From G001797105 sp964528155 (GTDB lineage Bacteria > Chloroflexota > Anaerolineae > Anaerolineales > E44-bin32), in assembly GCA_964528155.1 (NCBI GenBank), contig CAZGRL010000001.1:1-64000 (forward strand): a stretch of 64,000 nt of DNA. Reading direction: 5' to 3'. The notes below the pieces were generated by a model, which saw only the letters and a list, made by a program, of their open reading frames with translations, ran no database searches and was not told where the DNA came from. How positions within the stretch are numbered: position 1 is the stretch's first letter; every line of letters starts with the position of its first letter. A program made the translations under genes and the position numbers. This document shows, one piece after another, positions 25,588 through 34,481 of this stretch.

Positions 25588-26358
25588 TCATGGGATGAAG
25601 GTGATGAATGTCGCCTGCCACAAGCCGAGCGGTTCGATCAGCAGCCACGATACTGCGATGGCCGTAAGCGTGATTGTTATGTTGTCGATATCAGCCACTG
25701 GAAGCGATTCCACCAGCGTCGCCGCCAGGCTCACCACGGCCACGGCCACGATCGTCTCACCGAGCGCAAGCGAGGGTGTGAACCTCCCCAGTTGGCTGAA
25801 GAGCAAGAGGAAAACAATACCGAATGCAAGACCGCCAACGAACATTGCTGCCGAGCCGGCCCAGGACTTGCGGTTCGACCACGGCAGCCTGACGGGCCCC
25901 CAGCTTCTGCCGATGATATCGGCAAGTCCATCCCCGCCACACATGATCATCAGGGCCAGGATACCAACGGGGGAATTGCGCCAGAACACGACTGTCGTCG
26001 CCGCGAAGATGAGGCCGTAGTAGAGAGGGCCGCGCAGGATCTCGGCAAGGTCGCCCGTGCGGCTCATGGCGTGGACAACACCCGGATCCTGGACGATGCC
26101 TCTGGCCACGAACACCAGGTGCAAGGTGATCGCCAACGGGACGGCTGCCGCCAGCCAGCGCGAGGCCGGCGCGTGAGGGTAAAGGTTCCAGCACAAGACG
26201 AAGAAAGGGCCCGTTCCGATGTGGACGAGCTTGCGGCTGAGGTTCTTGTGGATCACCCCGCGGACAGCCAGGGCGTCCATCAGCCGTAGCCACACCAAAG
26301 CAACGAGAAGTGTGATCCCAACTGCAAGGAGTTGGTGCAGCCAGAGCGGGAGGTGCAT
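25588..26358 (-). CDS. phytol/dolichol kinase-like CTP-dependent membrane protein (VTE5/SEC59/DGK1 type)
   Basis: A 256-aa polytopic membrane protein (seven or so hydrophobic segments). It has the family landmarks KLVHIGTGP near residue 43, MCGGDGLADIIGRSWG near residue 140 and NRKSWAGSAAMFVGG near residue 160, which resemble the CTP-binding sites of phosphatidate cytidylyltransferases and phytol kinases. It would phosphorylate an isoprenoid or lipid alcohol, for example to recycle phytol or farnesol for quinone or lipid synthesis. GGAGGC precedes the ATG. It follows ccmD on the same strand. Confidence 0.82.
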   Translation of the reverse strand: MHLPLWLHQLLAVGITLLVALVWLRLMDALAVRGVIHKNLSRKLVHIGTGPFFVLCWNLYPHAPASRWLAAAVPLAITLHLVFVARGIVQDPGVVHAMSRTGDLAEILRGPLYYGLIFAATTVVFWRNSPVGILALMIMCGGDGLADIIGRSWGPVRLPWSNRKSWAGSAAMFVGGLAFGIVFLLLFSQLGRFTPSLALGETIVAVAVVSLAATLVESLPVADIDNITITLTAIAVSWLLIEPLGLWQATFITFIP

Positions 26359-26418
26359 TGTGCCTCCGACACATCCCGAACGTCCCGGCTCCCCCCAATT
26401 AGCCCTTCCTGGGCTGAG

Positions 26419-26586
26419 CTAGTCCTGTTTGCCGGCCTCGATCTCTTTCAGGATCTCCACATCGCGCCTAAGGTTCCGGAAACGGACGGCCAGGCTCAGA
26501 ATCAAAACACCCAATCCAAGAAAGATCACACCGAAACCGAGGAGCATGTAGCTCAGTGTGTCAGGGGGAGATTGTGCGATCAGCAT
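26419..26586 (-). CDS. ccmD: CcmD-like small heme-exporter subunit
   Basis: A 55-aa single-pass membrane protein: short N-terminus MLIAQSPPDTLSYM, one helix LLGFGVIFLGLGVLILSLAV, then a charged cytoplasmic tail RFRNLRRDVEILKEIE. Size, topology and place directly downstream of ccmC match CcmD, which helps release holo-CcmE from the CcmABC complex. Sequence conservation of CcmD is always weak, so the call rests mostly on context. Confidence 0.75.
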   Translation of the reverse strand: MLIAQSPPDTLSYMLLGFGVIFLGLGVLILSLAVRFRNLRRDVEILKEIEAGKQD

Positions 26587-26621
26587 CTCTCAAGTCTCAT
26601 TCGAATAGGTATCTGACGGCA

Positions 26622-26705
26622 GACGACGGACGTTGGACGGCGATGTGGCTCCATCAAAACGGCAACGCCCCCCATTGTCGTCCGTCGTCTATCGTCCGTC
26701 GTCCG
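26622..26705. repeat. GACGGACG-type intergenic inverted repeat
   Basis: Left arm AGACGACGGACG at 26621-26632 is complementary to CGTCCGTCGTCT at 26680-26691, and a further TCGTCCGTCGTCC follows. The same vocabulary occurs at 34410-34457 and 3150-3195. It separates ccmC from ccmD within the operon and could shape mRNA processing. Confidence 0.65.
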
Positions 26706-26707
26706 AC

Positions 26708-27409
26708 TCATTGCGCCAACAATCTCATCTTCATCCGTTCCACGTGATCGGTGAGCGACTGCAGTCGCACCCGGTGCCAGAGCAGGGTAGCGTAGAGCAC
26801 GGTGAAGGTCAGCAGGCTGAACATGAAAGCCTGCAGCATCCTGGGCGTCATGTCGAACGTGCCTTCGGCCGTGGGATCTCCGCTCCCGATGACGACGGGA
26901 TGGATGGTGCGAAAAAGGCGAATCGACAAGAAGGTCACCGGCACGCTCAAGAAACCGATGATCCCGTAGACCGATCCAAAACGCGCCCGACGGTCGGGGT
27001 CTTCGACCCCCTGCCGGAGCATCACATAGGCGATGTAGATCAGCTCCATCACCGTGGCCGTCACCAGCCGCGGATCCCAGGTCCACCAGGTATTCCAGAC
27101 GGGACGGGCCCAGATCGATCCGGTCACGATATTCACAAGCGTGAACACGATCCCAAGCTCGACCGAAGCCAAGGCGACGTTGTCCCATTTGCGGTCGCCC
27201 CTGGCCAGATAGATCCCCCCGCAGACCGCCGTGGTGAGGAATGCCAGCGCCCCGACCCAGCCGGCGGAAACGTGAAAATAGAACACGCGCTGAACGTCGC
27301 CCATGACAGCTTCCCTCGGGGCATAGAACAGCACGAGGTAACACGCCACAACGAACATGGCCCCCGTGATCCAATTCAGGATTCTCAACAGTCTCGGCAC
27401 CGGCTCCAT
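26708..27409 (-). CDS. ccmC: heme exporter protein CcmC
   Basis: CcmC loads heme onto CcmE at the outer face of the cytoplasmic membrane. The 233-aa protein has six hydrophobic segments, the tryptophan-rich heme-handling motif NTWWTWDPRLV near residue 107, and conserved histidines in FYFHVSAGW (about residue 45) and RTIHPVV (about residue 170). GAGGAGA lies before the ATG. It is in the ccm operon between ccmB and ccmD. Confidence 0.95.
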   Translation of the reverse strand: MEPVPRLLRILNWITGAMFVVACYLVLFYAPREAVMGDVQRVFYFHVSAGWVGALAFLTTAVCGGIYLARGDRKWDNVALASVELGIVFTLVNIVTGSIWARPVWNTWWTWDPRLVTATVMELIYIAYVMLRQGVEDPDRRARFGSVYGIIGFLSVPVTFLSIRLFRTIHPVVIGSGDPTAEGTFDMTPRMLQAFMFSLLTFTVLYATLLWHRVRLQSLTDHVERMKMRLLAQ

Positions 27410-27475
27410 CGAATGTCTCCTCTCCTCGAATGCAACCCTTTGAACTCTACCCCATCATCAGAATTCCGTCACGCC

Positions 27476-28216
27476 CTATTCCTCAACCACAAAGTCGAAG
27501 ACCATGAACGCAGCCGCTGTGAAAATGACGTCGAAGACAATGAGCAGATTGAGCCAGGGCATGATTTCGGCTGCCTCCAGACCCTGGAGATAGCCGTTAC
27601 TGGCCTTGACCGCGGCGATCAGTACCGGCAGGATCACCGGGAAGAGCAATATCGGCAACAAGACATCTCGCGTCCGGGCTTGCACGGCCATGGCCGAGAG
27701 GATGGTCCCAACCACGACATAGCCCAGCGAGCCCAGCAGGATCACGAGCAGCAGGCCCGGGTTGAACAGGCTCGTATTGTAGAGCGCACTGTAGACCGGC
27801 AAGACGATCGCTTCGACGATCATCATGAAGGCCAGATTACCAAGCATCTTTCCGAAATACAGCGCGCTGCGATCCACCGGCACCAGCAGCAGCCCATCAA
27901 GACAGCCGCGATCCTTCTCGATCGCCATAGATCGATTCAGACCAAGCGTTCCGGCAAAGGCAAAGGTCGCCCATAGAACGCCCGAGGTGACCGTCTCTCG
28001 CGTCCGCACGTCGAGTTCGAGGGCGAAGTTGAAGATCAGGATTACCAACAGGGCGAACACAAGCATCGCCCCGAGCAGTTCCCGGCTGCGGAGCTCCATC
28101 GCCAGGTCCTTCCAGACCACGGCACCTATGGCGCGCAGATACCCCCGCAATCGGCCTCCAAAGGACAGATCGCGCGCCGCCTGCAGCGTCCCCGGGAGCG
28201 AGGCTGCCTCAGGCAC
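27476..28216 (-). CDS. ccmB: heme exporter protein CcmB
   Basis: Membrane subunit of the CcmAB ABC transporter, which uses ATP to free holo-CcmE. The product is 246 aa with about six membrane helices; conserved parts include VWKDLAMELRSRE, FALLVILIFNFAL, RSMAIEKDRGCLDGLLL and LGSLGYVVVGTILSAMA. The GTG start at 28216 overlaps the ccmA stop by 8 bases. A 66-base gap separates it from ccmC. Confidence 0.94.
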   Translation of the reverse strand: MPEAASLPGTLQAARDLSFGGRLRGYLRAIGAVVWKDLAMELRSRELLGAMLVFALLVILIFNFALELDVRTRETVTSGVLWATFAFAGTLGLNRSMAIEKDRGCLDGLLLVPVDRSALYFGKMLGNLAFMMIVEAIVLPVYSALYNTSLFNPGLLLVILLGSLGYVVVGTILSAMAVQARTRDVLLPILLFPVILPVLIAAVKASNGYLQGLEAAEIMPWLNLLIVFDVIFTAAAFMVFDFVVEE

Positions 28217-28907
28217 GCGTCAATTCTCGGTAGATCGCCGGCAGATCAGACGGCCCTATCTCGCCTCGCTGATAGGATCCGGCGACCACACCCTTGCTGA
28301 GAATGTCGATCCGCTCCGCCAGATCATAGGTCCGGGTGAGATCGTGCGAGGTCATCAGAACCGTGCGGCCGCGTGCGGCGACCTGCTGCAAGACTTCGTC
28401 CAGCATCGCCGAGGCCTCCTGGTCGAGGCCAGTGTGTGGCTCGTCAAACAGGATTACCTGTGGATCATGCAGAATTGCCCGGCCGATCGCCAGACGCTGC
28501 TGCATCCCGCGTGAGAACTCACGAACGAGATCGTGCCGCCTTGGCCAGAGGCCGACGGTCTTCAATACCTGGGCGATGCGATCGTCCAGATCAGGGATGG
28601 CATACATCCGTCCGTAGAACTTGAGATTCTCTTGAGCGGTCAGGTCGCCGTAAAGCAACGGCTGGTGGGAGACGACCCCGAGGATACGCCGAACATCGCC
28701 CGCCCGAGCCGGCAGACGATGGCCCCCGACACTCACTTCCCCTGCCGTCGGTCGAGAGAGAGACGCGAGAATGCGTAGCAGGGTGGTCTTGCCGGCACCG
28801 TTGGGGCCGACCAACGCCACGAACTCGCCTTCGTCAACTTGCAGATCTAGCCCACGCAGGATCGGTTTCAGCCCGAACACCTTTACCAATCCTCGGACTT
28901 CAATCAT
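28209..28907 (-). CDS. ccmA: heme exporter ATP-binding protein CcmA
   Basis: ABC ATPase of the Ccm system, 232 aa. Walker A GPNGAGKTTLL near residue 36, Q-loop in VSHQPLL, signature FSRGMQQRL near residue 134, Walker B VILFDEPHTGLD near residue 155, and H-loop MTSHD. It overlaps the upstream cytochrome lipoprotein gene by 8 bases and ccmB by 8 bases, so it is tightly coupled to both. Confidence 0.95.
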   Translation of the reverse strand: MIEVRGLVKVFGLKPILRGLDLQVDEGEFVALVGPNGAGKTTLLRILASLSRPTAGEVSVGGHRLPARAGDVRRILGVVSHQPLLYGDLTAQENLKFYGRMYAIPDLDDRIAQVLKTVGLWPRRHDLVREFSRGMQQRLAIGRAILHDPQVILFDEPHTGLDQEASAMLDEVLQQVAARGRTVLMTSHDLTRTYDLAERIDILSKGVVAGSYQRGEIGPSDLPAIYRELTRA

Positions 28908-30726
28908 GCTGGCTCCGCCTCAGCGCCAGGGCCCTTGCCTTCAATGCCTCACGTCGGCGGCGATACTCTCTTTGATCGAGCTCGCCAGCCTCGTAGGCCT
29001 GGTCGAGATCGGCGATCTGCTGCAGGATCGAGGGGATCTGAGTCGGCCCAACCGACGCCGGACCTTCCTCTGACACACTCTGCGCTGCAGGTCGCTGCCA
29101 GGGCCGGTACCACCACAACCCGACGGCAACCAGCGTCAGACCAAGCACACCCAGGCCGATCGCCACGTTCGAGGTCGACAGCCCGGAACCGGCTGACGAA
29201 CCCCCCTGGCCGCTGAGGGAGAAGGTCAGTGTCTGTCCGGAGGCCAGGGCCCCAAGGGTCATATTCTGATAGGAATCCCCTCCGATATTCTGCACACCAA
29301 GATCTTGCCAACCCGAGCCGCTCAGTTTGGGCCCGCCGTCCGGTAGGAGCGCCACAACCGCGGAGACTGGGAATGCCATGCTCTGCGTGAAATCCAGACT
29401 CCGCTTGTAGGGCAGATCGAAGTTGAACACGATCTGACCCGTCCCGGATCCGGGCATGAGCGGCGCGAGCACGACCACGCCTTGATCCGTGAACTGGACA
29501 TCCTGACTGAGCGTGTCGCCGGGGAGACCCAGGTTCGTCGCCCCCGGAGGCAATGGGATCTCGATCGCGCCCTGGTCGCCCTCACCGACGACGGTTGCGT
29601 CGCCATTGTTGGACAGCACCCACAGCTCCAGAACTCGGACGATGTCACCCCCGGGGAAATCGAAGATCAAGTGCAACCGATCGACCGTCACCTGACTGAC
29701 ATCGGAAGAGGTTTCGTAAACAACAAGCGGTAGCGTGACATCCGGCGATGCCTGGCTAAGATGCGCGGCATCGGAGAAGTACACCACGCCTCTGTATTGC
29801 AGCGTCACCCCGAAGATCCTGCCTTCGACGATATCCAGCCCGTCGAAGGCGAAGCTGCCATCCGGCCCAAGCGTCGTGCTGGTGTCGACCGCCTGCGCGT
29901 CGGCGTCGAAGCCGACGAGGTTTACCTCGAAGTCTCCCTCGAGAGGTTGTCCGGTCGTCCCATTCGTGGCCTGACCGTGGATGCTGCCGATGGATGCGGG
30001 TGCCACCGGCGCCGTCTCAGCGCTGCCTTCCGGGAGCGTGGCGCCGAAAGCCAGGGTACGTACATACGAGGCCGCAGCCCATCGCTGATCCTCTGACAGC
30101 TTGTCGGCAAAGCCCGGCATCTCTCCACCCATGCCATCGGTGGCTGCGGCGAAAACATCTTCCAGCGTGTGCTCGGCCATGAACGTCGATGTATTCAGAG
30201 CCGGTCCGCGTGCCGTGCCCTCACCGGAGGGACCATGACAGCTCGCACACGTGTCGGAATACATCTGTTCACCTTCACTCAAGGACGTGTCACTCATGCT
30301 GAGGCTCAGCGCGTAGGCGACGACGTCCCAACGTTGCGCGTCGGTCAGGCTGGTGAAGGGAGGCATGAAACGATCCATCCGGCCCTGGGTCACAACCGCG
30401 TACCAATCTGCCGGTTTGGCCGTTCGTGCGAATTCCTGGTCACCGAGAGGGGATGGGGGATTCGATAGACTGGCAGCCTGCTCGCCGTCGCCCATCCCCT
30501 GGGGGCCATGACAGGGAGCGCAACGAGTCTGGTAGATTGGCTCGCCGGCATTCGGATCGGGCGCGGTTTCGGGAGGGGAGACTTGGGCCGGCTCCGTCGG
30601 AGCGACCATGACCGGCGCGGCAGCCTGCGCCGTGGCCAGGGCCGGCGGCGGTGTCACATCCCCGGCCAACGAGCACCCGGCGAGCAGAACGCCTGTCGCC
30701 AGGATGAATACGAGAGAGCGCCTCAC
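28900..30726 (-). CDS. diheme cytochrome c lipoprotein with C-terminal membrane anchor, in ccm operon
   Basis: The GTG at 30726 gives RRSLVFILATGVLLAGC, a lipoprotein signal ending in lipobox LAGC; longer reading overlaps the preceding gene. Two class I cytochrome c domains follow, with CAPCH and CASCH and methionine-bearing loops. Next come an immunoglobulin-like region, a beta-rich domain of about 200 residues, a membrane helix (VAIGLGVLGLTLVAVGLWWY) and a charged cytoplasmic tail of about 45 residues ending LRRSQHD. The protein thus spans outside to inside. Its place inside the ccm operon suggests it is a heme acceptor or redox partner of the maturation machinery, which is not a known standard Ccm part. 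Confidence 0.85.
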   Translation of the reverse strand: MRRSLVFILATGVLLAGCSLAGDVTPPPALATAQAAAPVMVAPTEPAQVSPPETAPDPNAGEPIYQTRCAPCHGPQGMGDGEQAASLSNPPSPLGDQEFARTAKPADWYAVVTQGRMDRFMPPFTSLTDAQRWDVVAYALSLSMSDTSLSEGEQMYSDTCASCHGPSGEGTARGPALNTSTFMAEHTLEDVFAAATDGMGGEMPGFADKLSEDQRWAAASYVRTLAFGATLPEGSAETAPVAPASIGSIHGQATNGTTGQPLEGDFEVNLVGFDADAQAVDTSTTLGPDGSFAFDGLDIVEGRIFGVTLQYRGVVYFSDAAHLSQASPDVTLPLVVYETSSDVSQVTVDRLHLIFDFPGGDIVRVLELWVLSNNGDATVVGEGDQGAIEIPLPPGATNLGLPGDTLSQDVQFTDQGVVVLAPLMPGSGTGQIVFNFDLPYKRSLDFTQSMAFPVSAVVALLPDGGPKLSGSGWQDLGVQNIGGDSYQNMTLGALASGQTLTFSLSGQGGSSAGSGLSTSNVAIGLGVLGLTLVAVGLWWYRPWQRPAAQSVSEEGPASVGPTQIPSILQQIADLDQAYEAGELDQREYRRRREALKARALALRRSQHD

Positions 30727-31208
30727 GCCTCTACCTGCTCCGTGACGAGAGACGCACCGCAGTGCGTGCAGAACCGGTCTCCCCCTACGACGGGCTTGCC
30801 ACATTGTCCGCAGAACTCGTCACTGGCGGGTGCGGCCGCCCGCCGCAAGCGTTTGACCTCGGCCTCGAGGTCCCATTCATCCCCCGCCGTCTCGACCGGC
30901 ACCTCTCCGATGTCCTGGCCAGCAGCCTCGCCCTCGAGCCCGGCCAGTTCCCTGAGAAGCTCCGCACCTCGACCCACCAATGACGCACGCTGCGCCTGAA
31001 ATTCCACCAGCGAGAGCTTGCCCATCACCTGGTCCATCTCTGCCTCGAGAATGGAGTCCAGAACCTGATCGCGCTCGGCTTTGAGGGCCGAGATGCGCCG
31101 TTCGTCGGCGCTGATCTCCGATCCGTGCCCCTCAATCAGGGGCCGAGCGATGAAGGCGGCGGCGACGGCAAAAACGGCCAGGATGACGAATAGGGATCCG
31201 AGATCCAT
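30723..31208 (-). CDS. CcmI-like membrane protein with C-terminal zinc ribbon
   Basis: 161 aa from the ATG at 31208 (MDLGSLFVIL). It has an N-terminal membrane helix, then a coiled-coil segment with ALKAERDQVLDSILEAEMDQVMGKLSL spread over residues 43-69, resembling the N-terminal part of CcmI, which holds apocytochromes for the Ccm ligase. It ends with a zinc ribbon CGQCG...FCTHCG. The TPR domain of true CcmI is missing. The stop overlaps the GTG of the next gene (GTGA). An in-frame longer start reads the ccmG gene out of frame and is rejected. Confidence 0.78.
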   Translation of the reverse strand: MDLGSLFVILAVFAVAAAFIARPLIEGHGSEISADERRISALKAERDQVLDSILEAEMDQVMGKLSLVEFQAQRASLVGRGAELLRELAGLEGEAAGQDIGEVPVETAGDEWDLEAEVKRLRRAAAPASDEFCGQCGKPVVGGDRFCTHCGASLVTEQVEA

Positions 31209-31210
31209 GA

Positions 31211-31771
31211 TTACTCTTCCATCGATTGGTTCACGGCCGAGACGATTTCGTCGACCGATGTATAAGGCCCGATCTTCACATGCTTCAAGCGGCCATCGCG
31301 ACCGACAATGTACGTTTCCGGGACGCCCTGCATGCGGAAGGCCTGGGAGATGCGCGTCCCCAGGTCCGGCCCGTTGGCGTAAGTGATGCCAAAGCGATCG
31401 AGGTAAGCCAGAGCCTCCGGTTCGGTATCGACGTAGTCTACACCCAGGAAGACGACATCCTGATCCTTGAGTTGCTGGTGCGCCATCTCGAGCTCCACGG
31501 CCTCCTGTTCGCACGGGACGCACCACGAGGCCCAGAAGTTAATCACGACGACCTTGCCGCGCAGATCGGCCGTTCTTACGGTGGAGCCATCGAATGTCGT
31601 CAGTGTGAACTCGGGAGCTCGCGCCCCAACGCCGATGTGCCCCTGTTGGGTGCGAATCAGACCCAGCCCGATCACGGCCAGTAAACCGAACACCAAAGCC
31701 CAGACAAGGATCGGGCCCCAGCGTCTGGACCTGGGGACCGTTACGTCTTCAAGCGCGCTCTCGTCCGTCAT
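31211..31771 (-). CDS. ccmG: thiol:disulfide oxidoreductase CcmG/ResA-like
   Basis: Membrane-anchored thioredoxin-fold protein that keeps the apocytochrome heme-binding cysteines reduced. One N-terminal helix (ILVWALVFGLLAVIGLGLI), then PEFTLTTFDGSTV, the active site FWASWCVPCEQEA near residue 90, and the cis-Pro loop GVPETYIVGRDG. The ATG at 31771 has AGGGAA 6 bases upstream and gives 186 aa; the longer frame would run into ccmH. It is two bases from the CcmI-like gene. Confidence 0.92.
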   Translation of the reverse strand: MTDESALEDVTVPRSRRWGPILVWALVFGLLAVIGLGLIRTQQGHIGVGARAPEFTLTTFDGSTVRTADLRGKVVVINFWASWCVPCEQEAVELEMAHQQLKDQDVVFLGVDYVDTEPEALAYLDRFGITYANGPDLGTRISQAFRMQGVPETYIVGRDGRLKHVKIGPYTSVDEIVSAVNQSMEE

Positions 31772-31823
31772 GATTCGTTCCCTGGCCGCCATGCACGATC
31801 TTTCTAGAATCGGCTGGCGGTCC

Positions 31824-32306
31824 TCAAGACCTTCGACGCAATTCTTCTTCCAGCCGGGCGACGTATGGATCGTCGCTCGACTCACTCCCGGCCGGATGCG
31901 GAACTTCGACCGGCTTGCCCCAACTGCGAAAGGCGCGAAACAGGATGTACGCCCCGGCCAGGAATGCGGCCGGCGGCAGGACATACACCAGCCAGTTCAG
32001 CCCTCGCGCCGGAGGCGTGGCCAGCACGCGGGCGCCGTACTGTTCAACGAAGTAGTCCTTGATCTGACTCTCGGACCAGCCGGCTGCCAGCTTGTCGCGG
32101 ATGGTAGCCCGCCACTGGGCGCAAGCTTCCGTCGGGCACACGTCCAGAGGGACGTTCTCGCACACCGGGCAGTAAAGCTGGTGGGCGATCGCGTTCACCT
32201 CGTCATCCGACGGCGGTGCCGGCGGCTGGGCCGGGGCCGAGGCCATCAACAGCAATCCGAGCACGGCCGCCCCGACGATCACCAACCACTTCGACGATCC
32301 GTGCAT
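31824..32306 (-). CDS. ccmH: cytochrome c maturation protein CcmH
   Basis: 160-aa periplasmic-facing thioredox protein of the heme ligation complex. An N-terminal signal/anchor is followed by IAHQLYCPVCENVPLDVCPTEAC; LYCPVC corresponds to the classical LRCxxC active site and a second Cys pair (CPTEAC) is added. A WSESQIKDYFVEQYGARVL helix and a C-terminal membrane helix complete the family. The ATG at 32306 is preferred over a TTG one codon earlier. Confidence 0.92.
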   Translation of the reverse strand: MHGSSKWLVIVGAAVLGLLLMASAPAQPPAPPSDDEVNAIAHQLYCPVCENVPLDVCPTEACAQWRATIRDKLAAGWSESQIKDYFVEQYGARVLATPPARGLNWLVYVLPPAAFLAGAYILFRAFRSWGKPVEVPHPAGSESSDDPYVARLEEELRRRS

Positions 32307-32318
32307 CAACTGATGTCC

Positions 32319-34373
32319 TCAGATCCTGGCTACGACCGCGCGTGAGGCGGCCGTCCGTCGGGTTCTTTCGTACTCACGCGTAGGCCAGGCGGCAAGCAAC
32401 GTCGCCGCGATGAAGATCAGCCCGCCCATCCACACAAAGTTGACTTCGGGGTTGTGGTAGACCTTGAACGTGGCCCCTTGCTGAGCGATCGGCTCCCATC
32501 CTACCAACAAGACATAGAAATCATCCTGAAGCGTCGAGCGGACGCCGGGGATGGTCATGGGTTGCTGGGAGGCGTAGTAGTAGTCACGCCGCGGATGCAA
32601 ATCACCGACATACTTGCCATCGCGATAGACCTGGACCACTGCCCGGGCCACGTTGCGACCATCGTTCGTGTCGAACTGGGTCAGCGATTGGTAGGTCATC
32701 GTATAGCGCCCGAGAGTCAACGACTCGCCGCGCGCCAGCGTTCCCTGCGTTTCCGTCTGGAACATCTCGATGCCGATGATGCCGATCGCCATCAATACAA
32801 CCCCCAGGTGGATGATGTAGCCCCCGTAGCGGCGGCGGTTTCGAACCGCCATACGCCACAATGCGAGCGGGAAGCTCTCCGCGTGACGCCTGTGCCGGGC
32901 CAGTGCTCCGCGCCAGAACTCCACCAGCGTCACGATGATCACAAAGCCGATCAGCCAGTAACCGATGAGCGCGCCGACGAAGGTGACACCGTTGAGGTAC
33001 AGGACGACCGGTACAACCAGGGACAGGACGACAAGCTTCCACAGGTTGCGGCCAAGGCTCCTGCCTGAGCTCGCGCCGTAGGCCGACAGGGGAGCCACGC
33101 CCATCAACAATAAAAGCCCGATCCACAGGGGGCCGGTGGCTCGCTCATAGAAGGGCGGCCCCACGGTGACTTTCTGGCCGGTGAAGAGCTCCGAGATCAG
33201 CGGGAAGATCACCCCCCAGAAACAAACGATCAAGATGCCCATGAAGAGCAGGTTGTTGAGCAGGAAGAGCGATTCGCGGGCGAAGACCGAGTCCAGATGA
33301 TTGTCGCCTTTCAACTCCCCCCAGCGACTGAGCAACAAGGAAACCGACACCACAAACGTCAATCCGATGAAGCCGAAGAACATCGGGCCTATCGCCGACT
33401 GGGCGAAGGCATGAACCGAAGACAACACGCCGGAACGGGTCAGGAAGGTCCCGAAGATCACCAGTGCGTAGGTGAGAATGATCAGGAGCATGTTCCAATG
33501 CTTCAGCATGCCCCGTTTCTCCTGGATCATGACCGAGTGCAAGAAAGCGGTCCCGGCCAGCCAGGGCATGAAGGCGGCAATCTCAACCGGGTCCCATCCC
33601 CAGTAGCCACCCCATCCCAGCACGTCGTAGGCCCAGCGACCGCCAAGGATCAAGCCCAGTGAGAGAAACAGCCAGGCGACAAGCGTCCAGCGGCGGGTGA
33701 TCCGGATCCAGCGATCATCCGTCCGATGGGTGACGAGTGCGGCGATGGCGAACGCGTACGGGATCACGAACGAAACGAAACCGAGGTAAAGCATCGGGGG
33801 ATGGATGACCATGCCCGGATGGCGCAATAGCGGGTTGAGGCCCTGCCCGTCCATGGGGACGAGGGGGATTGTGCCTCTGGGTTGGAATAGCGCGGCAACT
33901 TGCTGGCCATCAAGCGTCTGCCACAGTCGTTGGAAGGGGTTTTCAAAGAAGAGCACAAGACTGATAAAGAACGCCAGCGTGACCATTGTGACCACGATCA
34001 CCCAGGGGAGGAACTCTCGGTCTCGGTCCCACCGACGCAGGCTGGCGGCAGTCGCAAAGGCCGACATGAGCCACGACCAGAACACGAGTGAGCCTGCCTG
34101 GCCGCCCCACAGCGCCGTGACCTTGAGGTAGGTCGGCATCGCGTCGCTCGTCACGGAGGCCACGTACTTGATCTCGTAGTGACCGCCGACCAGCAGAGCG
34201 ATGATGGAGAGCGCAGCCAATGTCACCAATGGCCAGGTCAAGAGCATGGCGTGACGGGCACTCTCGACCAGGGCGGGCTTCCACTTGACGGCGCCGTATG
34301 CCGCAGCACCCGCGCCATAGAGCGCGGCAATGAACGTCAGTACCAGTGAGAAATACCCCAGGTTAGCGAGCAT
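32319..34373 (-). CDS. ccmF: cytochrome c-type biogenesis protein CcmF (heme lyase)
   Basis: The core heme ligase of the Ccm system, 684 aa with about 14-15 membrane helices. The tryptophan-rich WWD-type motif is GWGGYWGWDPVE near residue 250; histidine-bearing loops include RHPGMVIHPPMLYLG near residue 165 and a second set in the C-terminal third. A periplasmic domain near residues 540-640 includes the PMTIPGV region. It lies between ccmE and ccmH. Confidence 0.95.
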   Translation of the reverse strand: MLANLGYFSLVLTFIAALYGAGAAAYGAVKWKPALVESARHAMLLTWPLVTLAALSIIALLVGGHYEIKYVASVTSDAMPTYLKVTALWGGQAGSLVFWSWLMSAFATAASLRRWDRDREFLPWVIVVTMVTLAFFISLVLFFENPFQRLWQTLDGQQVAALFQPRGTIPLVPMDGQGLNPLLRHPGMVIHPPMLYLGFVSFVIPYAFAIAALVTHRTDDRWIRITRRWTLVAWLFLSLGLILGGRWAYDVLGWGGYWGWDPVEIAAFMPWLAGTAFLHSVMIQEKRGMLKHWNMLLIILTYALVIFGTFLTRSGVLSSVHAFAQSAIGPMFFGFIGLTFVVSVSLLLSRWGELKGDNHLDSVFARESLFLLNNLLFMGILIVCFWGVIFPLISELFTGQKVTVGPPFYERATGPLWIGLLLLMGVAPLSAYGASSGRSLGRNLWKLVVLSLVVPVVLYLNGVTFVGALIGYWLIGFVIIVTLVEFWRGALARHRRHAESFPLALWRMAVRNRRRYGGYIIHLGVVLMAIGIIGIEMFQTETQGTLARGESLTLGRYTMTYQSLTQFDTNDGRNVARAVVQVYRDGKYVGDLHPRRDYYYASQQPMTIPGVRSTLQDDFYVLLVGWEPIAQQGATFKVYHNPEVNFVWMGGLIFIAATLLAAWPTREYERTRRTAASRAVVARI

Positions 34374-34409
34374 TCAAGCCGTCTCCTCGTAATGTAACTA
34401 CCTCAAAGA

Positions 34410-34457
34410 CGACGGACGAGGGACGATCGACTCCCGTCTGTCGTCCCTCGTCCGTCG
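34410..34457. repeat. 17-bp perfect inverted repeat of the GACGGACGA family
   Basis: CGACGGACGAGGGACGA (34410-34426) pairs exactly with 34441-34457 around a 14-base loop, in the gap between ccmE and ccmF. It shares its sequence vocabulary with 26621-26705 and 3150-3195. In the ccm transcript it would form a strong hairpin; it lacks a T-run. Confidence 0.75.
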
Positions 34458-34481
34458 CCGATCCATCTTTCCCCGGTTACC

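Noticed and set aside
26633..27976. Long plus-strand open frame (447 codons) opposite ccmC and ccmB
   Set aside because: The minus strand encodes clear CcmB and CcmC with family motifs; the plus frame is rich in His/Asp/Arg/Gln from antisense reading of hydrophobic codons.
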